From Desulfobacteraceae bacterium (GTDB lineage: Bacteria > Desulfobacterota > Desulfobacteria > Desulfobacterales > JAABTS01), in contig JAABTS010000027.1 of assembly GCA_011389735.1 (NCBI GenBank), positions 1 to 45,811 of the forward strand: a stretch of 45,811 bases of DNA, read 5' to 3'. The stretch's first letter is position 1. The number at the start of each line of letters is the position of its first letter. This document shows, one piece after another, positions 40,805-45,811 of the stretch. The position numbers were made by a program, and so were the translations under genes. The notes beneath the pieces are model-generated. The model did not search any database and was not told the DNA's origin. It saw nothing but the letters and a program-made list of their open reading frames with translations.

Positions 40805-42496
40805 TTATTGCATTTCCTTCAATTCCATCAGCCGCAAATCTTTGCGCAAAATTTTGCCCACATTGCTTTTGGGGAGTTCATCCCGGAATTCGATCATGGT
40901 GGGCAATTTGTATCTGGCCAGCCGTTCGGCGCAAAAAGCGATCATTTCTTTTTCGTCGGCCGTTTCGTTTTCCTTCAGCACGACAAAGGCTTTTATCTGC
41001 TCGCCGCGGCTGGGATGCGGCACGCCTATACAGCACACCTCCTGAATTTTCGGGTTTTCGTATAGCACCTCTTCGATATCCCTGGGATAAACGTTGTACC
41101 CTCCGGAAAGAATCATGTCCTTTACACGGTCCACAATGAAAAAATAGCCGTCGTGATCCATTTTGGCGATATCGCCGCTGTGAAGCCATCCGTCCACAAT
41201 GGTTTTGGCGGTTTCTTCGGGCATGTTCAGGTAGCCCGCCATGACCTGGGGGCCTCTGACGACCAATTCGCCTTCGGTTTCCGGCGGCAATTCCGTTTTG
41301 CCGTCGCCCAGATCCACGATACGGCAAATCGTATCGGGAAAAGGCACGCCCACGCTGCCGGTTTTCCGCCTGCCCTCGCCCATGGGGTTCGCCAGCACGG
41401 CGGGCGAAGATTCGGTCATGCCGAACGCCTCGATAATGACCGACTTTGTTTTTCGTTCAAAATCACGGATTACCTCCACGGGCAGAGGAGCGCTTCCGGA
41501 AAAACACATTTTGATCGATGACAGATCGGAATTCTCGATTTCCGGATGATTCAAGAGGCCGATAAACATGGTCGGCACCAGGGGAGCCAGAGTCGGCCGG
41601 AATTTGGTGATCGCCTCGAGCAACTGGTCGGGCTGCGGCTTGGGAACCAGAATATTGGCCCAACCCTTGTAAATCGACAAATTCATCGAGATTGTAAGCC
41701 CCATGACATGGAAAAAAGGTAGCGCTCCAAGCATGGCTTCCTCGCCGCTCTTGTATTTAGTCCAGGCGTCGGCCTGCTGAACGTTGCTGCTCAAATTCCG
41801 GTGCGTCAGGATAGCGCCTTTTGAAACGCCTGTGGTGCCGCCGGTGTATTGATATATGGCCACGTCATTGACGGAAAGATCCGCCTGCTGATCGTTAGCC
41901 GGATACCTGGCCATGACGTCTTTCCATTTTAAAACCCCGTCGGCCGGTTTTACATCGGCGGCGAGTCCTTTTTTCTTCCCGACAAAAGGAAACAACACGC
42001 TTTTGGGAAAAGGCAGATAATCCCCGATCGATGTATAGATGATCTTTTTGATCCCGGTAGTGTCGCGAAGATCGATCATCCGATTGGCGAGCAGATCCAG
42101 GGTGATGAGTATTTCCGCCCCGGAATCGTTGAATTGATGAGCCAGTTCCCGGTCCGTGTAAAGCGGGTTGTTCATCACCGCCACGGCGCCGATTTTCAGC
42201 GCCGCATAAAAACTGACCGGACAGGGAATGATGTTGGGAAGAAGTATCGCCACGGCATGCCCCTTTTTGACTCCGAATGATGTCAGGCAGCCGGCGAGCC
42301 TCGAAACCATGTCGTCAAACCGGGCGTAAGTGACCTTATATCCTTGAAAAATAAAGGCCGTTTTGTCTGGGAACCGCTCCACAGTATGCTTCAAAAAATC
42401 AGGAATCGTGATATCTTCATAATCAACGGATTCCGGAACATAATCATCATAATACGCCAGCCAGGGTTTAGCCTGATTCGCTTGATCGTCTTTCAC
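40805..42496 (-). CDS. fadD: Long-chain fatty acid-CoA ligase
   Basis: 563 residues from GTG at 42496, preferred because AGGGAGG sits 9 bp before it; an in-frame GTG at 42517 lies upstream of that site. This acyl-adenylating enzyme activates fatty acids with ATP and CoA. The AMP-binding P-loop YTGGTTGVSKGA, motif II EAFGMTESSP, the FACS region GWLHSGDIAKMDHDGYFFIV with DRVKDMILSGGYNVYPRDIE, and the C-terminal catalytic Lys in PKSNVGKILRKDL are all present. The start region DDQANQAKPWLAYYDDYVPE is typical of FadD from this group. It is followed by galE after 118 bp, in no obvious pathway. Confidence 0.92.
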   Translation of the reverse strand: MKDDQANQAKPWLAYYDDYVPESVDYEDITIPDFLKHTVERFPDKTAFIFQGYKVTYARFDDMVSRLAGCLTSFGVKKGHAVAILLPNIIPCPVSFYAALKIGAVAVMNNPLYTDRELAHQFNDSGAEILITLDLLANRMIDLRDTTGIKKIIYTSIGDYLPFPKSVLFPFVGKKKGLAADVKPADGVLKWKDVMARYPANDQQADLSVNDVAIYQYTGGTTGVSKGAILTHRNLSSNVQQADAWTKYKSGEEAMLGALPFFHVMGLTISMNLSIYKGWANILVPKPQPDQLLEAITKFRPTLAPLVPTMFIGLLNHPEIENSDLSSIKMCFSGSAPLPVEVIRDFERKTKSVIIEAFGMTESSPAVLANPMGEGRRKTGSVGVPFPDTICRIVDLGDGKTELPPETEGELVVRGPQVMAGYLNMPEETAKTIVDGWLHSGDIAKMDHDGYFFIVDRVKDMILSGGYNVYPRDIEEVLYENPKIQEVCCIGVPHPSRGEQIKAFVVLKENETADEKEMIAFCAERLARYKLPTMIEFRDELPKSNVGKILRKDLRLMELKEMQ

Positions 42497-42529
42497 GCTT
42501 GTTTTCCTCCCTTTCACTATTGACCCGGA

Positions 42530-43105
42530 TTACCAGTTTTCCCCATGCAGTTCGAAATATCCCCTGGGATGAATACATGCCGGGCATGGGTCCGGCGCCT
42601 CGGGGCCCGTGTGAAGATACCCGCAATTTCGGCATCGCCACACCACGTTTGAATCCTTTTGAAACACCTTATCCGCCTCGAGATTTTTCGCCAGATCCCG
42701 ATACCGCTTTTCATGCTGCTTTTCAGACACGGAGACGGCGTCCCATGTTTCGGCGGCGCGCTCAAATCCCTCTTCCCTGGCGATTTCGGCGAATCCCGGA
42801 TATAATTCCGTATGCTCGAATTTCTCACCGTCCGCCGCTGCGATCAGATTGTCGTAAGTTCCCTTGACCACCCCGGAAGGAAAACTGCCGCAAATTTCAA
42901 GCTCCCCTCCGTTGAAAAACTTGAAAAACCGGAGAGCGTGTTCGCATTCCTGATTCGCTGTTTCTTCAAAAATATCGGAAATTTGAATATAACCTTCCTC
43001 CCTCGCCCGCCTGGAAAAATACGTGTACCGATTCCTCGCCTGAGATTCCCCGGCGAAGGACAGCAATAAATTTTTTGCTGTCCGGCTGTCTCTGAATTTA
43101 CCCAT
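42530..43105 (-). CDS. Rubrerythrin
   Basis: 191 residues from ATG 43105, chosen because AAGGTGG lies 7 bp upstream; the frame is open to 43126. Non-haem di-iron peroxidase of anaerobes that reduces hydrogen peroxide. The ferritin-like domain has ESQARNRYTYF (Glu ligands), E-x-x-H in NQECEHALRFF and SVSEKQHEKRY. The C-terminal rubredoxin-like FeS4 site is CRNCGYLHTG ... DPCPACIHPRGYF. It has the usual length and all ligands in place. It is near the ferredoxin gene, but a 414-bp gap full of repeats separates them, so co-transcription is unlikely. Confidence 0.93.
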   Translation of the reverse strand: MGKFRDSRTAKNLLLSFAGESQARNRYTYFSRRAREEGYIQISDIFEETANQECEHALRFFKFFNGGELEICGSFPSGVVKGTYDNLIAAADGEKFEHTELYPGFAEIAREEGFERAAETWDAVSVSEKQHEKRYRDLAKNLEADKVFQKDSNVVWRCRNCGYLHTGPEAPDPCPACIHPRGYFELHGENW

Positions 43106-43321
43106 AATCGTCCACCTTATAGTCATTAAAATTCACGACAGGCCGATTTTTGTTTTAAATCGGTCCTGTCGGTTAAGCAAGAAATCGGGCTGAACCGTCC
43201 AGCCTGCAATCGTTTCAACCCGATCCCATCCATAGCCTCAATTTCAGCCTCATTTTCCGGGCCTCAAGAAATATTTTCAGTAGAAATACGTCTCTAATCA
43301 AGGCCCTGAGCGAGTTTACAA
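43106..43321. other. Upstream region of rubrerythrin
   Basis: A hairpin GGCCGATTT-TTGTTTT-AAATCGGTCC at 43141-43166 lies about 36 bp ahead of the rubrerythrin start on the transcribed strand. It is either a leader structure or the end of the preceding repeat region. The rest shows no gene. Confidence 0.35.
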
Positions 43322-43434
43322 CCCCTGCTCTGAACTACAATACTGCCCTGAGCCATAATACTGCTCCGAGTTAAAATACTGATCTGAGCTAAAAATACTG
43401 CTCTGAGCTATATACTGCTCTGAGCGGGTTTGTA
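43322..43434. repeat. Degenerate tandem repeat of ACTGCTCTGAGC units
   Basis: Six 17-19-bp units of the form ACTGCTCTGAGCTAAAAT, each slightly mutated, run straight into the GAGCGGGTTTG of the next element. The unit is therefore an amplified copy of the left edge of repeat B. Confidence 0.75.
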
Positions 43435-43495
43435 ACCCGCGCGTCACTACCACAACCAACGGGGATTGCAAATCCCCTGAGAGCAAGGGCGAACT
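43421..43495. repeat. Dispersed palindromic element B, copy 5
   Basis: GAGCGGGTTTGTAACCCGCG followed by CCAACGGGGATTGCAAATCC, the same two palindromes in the same order as at 18519-18580. It lies 25 bp beyond the ferredoxin stop. Confidence 0.75.
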
Positions 43496-43519
43496 CTAAG
43501 CTGGAAAACCTGTAGCTAA

Positions 43520-43714
43520 CTAATCTCCCGTAACCTCTATCGCTTCCGCTCCGCATTCTTCAGCGGCCTGCCTGACAAGCGCCTTGTATTCATTGGGAAT
43601 TTCATCGAACTTAACTATGGATTTCAATTCATCTTCATCATATTCAAATACTTCCGGACAGATATTGTTGCAATGTCTGTCTCCCATGCATTGTTTTGTT
43701 ACAACCGCTTTCAT
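43520..43714 (-). CDS. Single-cluster ferredoxin with Asp ligand
   Basis: 64 residues. The cluster motif reads C9-M-G-D12-R-H-C15 ... C19-P, with the last ligand at C53. Asp12 takes the place of the second Cys, as in Pyrococcus furiosus ferredoxin, where the cluster can switch between [4Fe-4S] and [3Fe-4S]. C19 would pair with a Cys about eight residues before C53 in the disulfide-bearing relatives, but that partner is absent here. Small soluble electron carrier. The start has AAGGAGG six bases upstream. It stands alone, downstream of a histidine kinase gene on the same strand (254-bp gap). Confidence 0.85.
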   Translation of the reverse strand: MKAVVTKQCMGDRHCNNICPEVFEYDEDELKSIVKFDEIPNEYKALVRQAAEECGAEAIEVTGD

Positions 43715-43968
43715 CGTTTTCCTCCTTTTGTTTTTTGGTTAACCGCTTTGCCGCCGATCAACCTGAATCACGGCGGCGATGAACGTTGATCATTTCTTAT
43801 CCGACTTTTAAAAATATTTCAAGAATTCGTTCACTGAAACATTCCATTTTTCACCACCCGGATATTTCAAACATCCAAAACCTCTTATTTCCGAACCGGT
43901 AAACCACAAACGGGGACGGTTCCAGGACAGGCCGGTGTTATCCCATTCGCGATTTTTCATACAAGTTT

Positions 43969-45546
43969 TCAGTAAGCCGGTCTCTCCGCAACCGGAATCG
44001 TAGCAATGAACTCCGCCCCCGATCCGGGAGTCGATTCCGCCCGGATCGATCCGCCGTGATTTTCAATGATCATTTTCGTAATCGACAGGCCGAATCCGAT
44101 ACCGTGGGTTTTGGTGGTGAACAGGGGCTCGAACACCCTTTCAAGGTTTTCTGATGCGATTCCCGGGCCTGAATCGGAGATGGCGATTTCCACACTTTCC
44201 GATTTCAGCCTCCGCACGGCGACGGTGATTGTTCCGGCCCGGTTTATCGCCTGTTTCGCGTTTTGGATTATATTTTTCAACGCCATGCGGATTTGTTCCC
44301 TGTCCGCATTGATAAAGACCGGATTTTCGGGAAAATTCGTGACGGTTTCGACCGAATGCGGTATTTTACCGCCGTGAATCGATTCAAGAACCAGCTCGAC
44401 GAGATTGCAGTGACCCTCGACCGGTTTTTTCATACGAGACAGATTCAGCAAACTTTCAATAATGTTCGTGCATTTTTTCACATTTCGGCCAATCCGTTCA
44501 AGATGCCGCTGAAGCCTTTCATCGCTCTTGTCGGCCTTAGTTTTCAAAATGTAAACGGAACCGTCGATGACGGCCAGCGGATTGCGAATTTCATGTGATA
44601 TGCTTCCCGCGAAATGGCCGAGTACCGCCAGGCGTTCTTTTTCGAGAAGCTCCTTTTGCGCCCTTTGAAGCTCGGCGGTGCGTTCCTTCACCATTTCTTC
44701 CAAACGATTCGAGTATTCTTGAAGTTGCTGCTCCGCCCGCTTTCTATCCGTAATATCCTCGGCGATTTCCACAACCCCGATCAGGTTCTCTGACGCATCA
44801 AAAACAGGTTCGCCTTTTTCGTCCCAGATTCGACCGTCAGGCGTGGTGATCGTGACATGTTCTGTTTTTCGGGTTTGGAACGCTTTAACAGCCGGACAAC
44901 TCGTACATGGTTTTTCGAAATCCCCCCAAAATTCATAACAGCGGCGGCCGATCATTGAATGGGGAGTTCGCCTTACTGATTCGGCGGCGGCTTTGTTGAC
45001 CCACAGGATTTCCATATTTTCGTTCACGAATGCGATGTTGGTCGTAATTCCGTCCAAAATGGCCTGTTTTTGGGCTTCGCTCGACCGCAGAGCCTTTTCC
45101 GTTCGGTGGTGGTTTTCGATTTCCTGCTGCAATTGCTTGTTTTTACGGACAAGCTCCCTTTGCATGCGCCGAAGCGACAGATGGGTTTCAAGCCGCGCGG
45201 AGATTTCCCGGATGTGAAAGGGTTTGGTGATAAAATCGACCGCTCCCGCTTCAAATCCTTTGATCTTGATTTCCATATCCTCCAACGCCGTGAGGAATAT
45301 AACGGGAATGTCCGAGGTCGTTTCATCCGATTTTATTCGACGGCACGTTTCAATTCCGTTTATTTCCGGCGTCAAAACGTCCAGAAGAATAATATCGGGA
45401 ACGGCGATTATGGCTCGTTTAAGGGCCTCCTCACCGTTTTTGGCGACCAGCACTTCAAACCCCATCGAATCCAGATGGTCGTTCAATACGCTCAGATTCT
45501 CCGGCTCGTCATCCACAATCAAAACCGTTTCTCTATTTTTTTCCAT
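43969..45546 (-). CDS. REC-PAS-histidine kinase
   Basis: 525 residues, soluble. An N-terminal receiver (about 7-122, Asp56 in ILLDVLTPEI, ITKPF) is linked by a coiled coil to a PAS domain (about 155-270). The PAS carries the Cys-rich loop CYEFWGDFEKPCTSCPAVK, often seen in sulfate reducers and possibly redox- or metal-sensing. A second coiled coil (RLEEMVKERTAELQRAQKEL) precedes HisKA (His318 in SISHEIRNPL) and HATPase_c (NIIQNAKQA, DSGPGI, FGLSITK). There is no output receiver, so its target is a separate regulator. Phosphorylation of its own receiver may tune kinase activity. Confidence 0.9.
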   Translation of the reverse strand: MEKNRETVLIVDDEPENLSVLNDHLDSMGFEVLVAKNGEEALKRAIIAVPDIILLDVLTPEINGIETCRRIKSDETTSDIPVIFLTALEDMEIKIKGFEAGAVDFITKPFHIREISARLETHLSLRRMQRELVRKNKQLQQEIENHHRTEKALRSSEAQKQAILDGITTNIAFVNENMEILWVNKAAAESVRRTPHSMIGRRCYEFWGDFEKPCTSCPAVKAFQTRKTEHVTITTPDGRIWDEKGEPVFDASENLIGVVEIAEDITDRKRAEQQLQEYSNRLEEMVKERTAELQRAQKELLEKERLAVLGHFAGSISHEIRNPLAVIDGSVYILKTKADKSDERLQRHLERIGRNVKKCTNIIESLLNLSRMKKPVEGHCNLVELVLESIHGGKIPHSVETVTNFPENPVFINADREQIRMALKNIIQNAKQAINRAGTITVAVRRLKSESVEIAISDSGPGIASENLERVFEPLFTTKTHGIGFGLSITKMIIENHGGSIRAESTPGSGAEFIATIPVAERPAY

Positions 45547-45552
45547 CTTTGA

Positions 45553-45708
45553 TCACTGTTCCTCTCGTTTCAGGCGGGAATGAAGCCATTTTTCAATTTG
45601 CTCCATTTCAAAGCGGTCAAGGCGCAGTCGCATTTTTTCAGATGCAGTCATTCCGGTTATCCGGAATAACAACAAATGTTGGTTTACGCACGGCTTTCCA
45701 ATCGCCAT
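45553..45708 (-). CDS. Possible 51-residue protein ahead of the kinase
   Basis: A short frame from ATG 45708 to TGA at 45553, seven bases before the kinase start. The C-terminal half (MRLRLDRFEMEQIEKWLHSR) is a convincing amphipathic helix. There is no strong ribosome site and no family is recognised; an internal ATG at 45651 is also possible. It could be a leader peptide coupled to the kinase gene or chance. Confidence 0.3.
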   Translation of the reverse strand: MAIGKPCVNQHLLLFRITGMTASEKMRLRLDRFEMEQIEKWLHSRLKREEQ

Positions 45709-45743
45709 ATTAAAAATTTATCCCGCCCCGGCGGGCCGTTCCA

Positions 45744-45811
45744 TAGCTTTTCAGATAATTAATTTTACTCCGTTGTCGGCCCGGGGATATACAATTTATT
45801 ATGTTGAATGT
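45744..45811. repeat. Dispersed palindromic element A, copy 12, cut by the window end
   Basis: CATAGCTTTTCAGATAATTA, TTTTACTCCGTTGTCGGCCC and GGGGATATAC match the left half of copies 5 and 6. The right half is replaced by ATGTTGAATGT, the beginning of a heptamer array like that at 39452. Confidence 0.65.

Overview
The window looks like chromosomal DNA of an anaerobic, signalling-rich Gram-negative bacterium, most likely Desulfobacterota (Desulfobacterales-like). This is inferred from an outer-membrane lipid-transport (Mla-type) operon, a DUF2760/Hsp70/Hsp70 cluster, rubrerythrin with a single-cluster ferredoxin, many multi-domain hybrid kinases, and intergenic spaces full of dispersed palindromes. 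No rRNA, tRNA or CRISPR array was seen. All family names come from reading the translated sequence; no database search was run.

Layout. 1-9 kb, almost all minus strand: a DHH phosphoesterase, a LysM membrane protein, an acyltransferase/alpha-beta-hydrolase fusion, and the compact operon mlaE-mlaF-mlaD-lipoprotein. 9.2-14.6 kb, plus strand: DUF2760 protein and two divergent Hsp70-like ATPases, closed by a hairpin terminator; then a DMT-family transporter (14.9-15.8 kb).

15.8-22.5 kb is an accessory region built from broken and mobile pieces: an unrecognised gene remnant; two integron attC-like sites flanking a PAS-domain gene cassette, with a second, truncated cassette gene next to it; an IS21-family left end with a truncated istA; a probable REP-associated transposase remnant; an Rpn-type PD-(D/E)XK nuclease; the C-terminal remnant of a DUF4143 ATPase; an orphan MafI-like immunity gene; and purN, whose 3' end is duplicated on either side of a two-gene toxin-antitoxin-like module. 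The second purN copy is itself split by a 156-bp inverted-repeat element with an 8-bp target duplication.

22.5-39.5 kb is dominated by signalling. On the minus strand lies a possible operon encoding a metallo-beta-lactamase/cNMP/cNMP/hemerythrin fusion, an MFS exporter and a HAD/AIR-synthase-like fusion. Next come a lone receiver-like protein, then cNMP-DUF4388 protein, a rhomboid with an altered active site, and a hybrid kinase. A plus-strand operon follows: WYL regulator, membrane hybrid kinase, and REC-GGDEF diguanylate cyclase. 39.6-45.8 kb, minus strand: galE, an acyl-CoA ligase (fadD), rubrerythrin, ferredoxin and a REC-PAS-histidine kinase.

At least twelve copies or part copies of one palindromic repeat (arms containing AATTTCAC / GTGAAATT) sit in the gaps between genes, several of them directly against start or stop codons. 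A second family (GCGGGTTTGTAACCCGC plus GGGGATTGCAAATCCCC) occurs five times.
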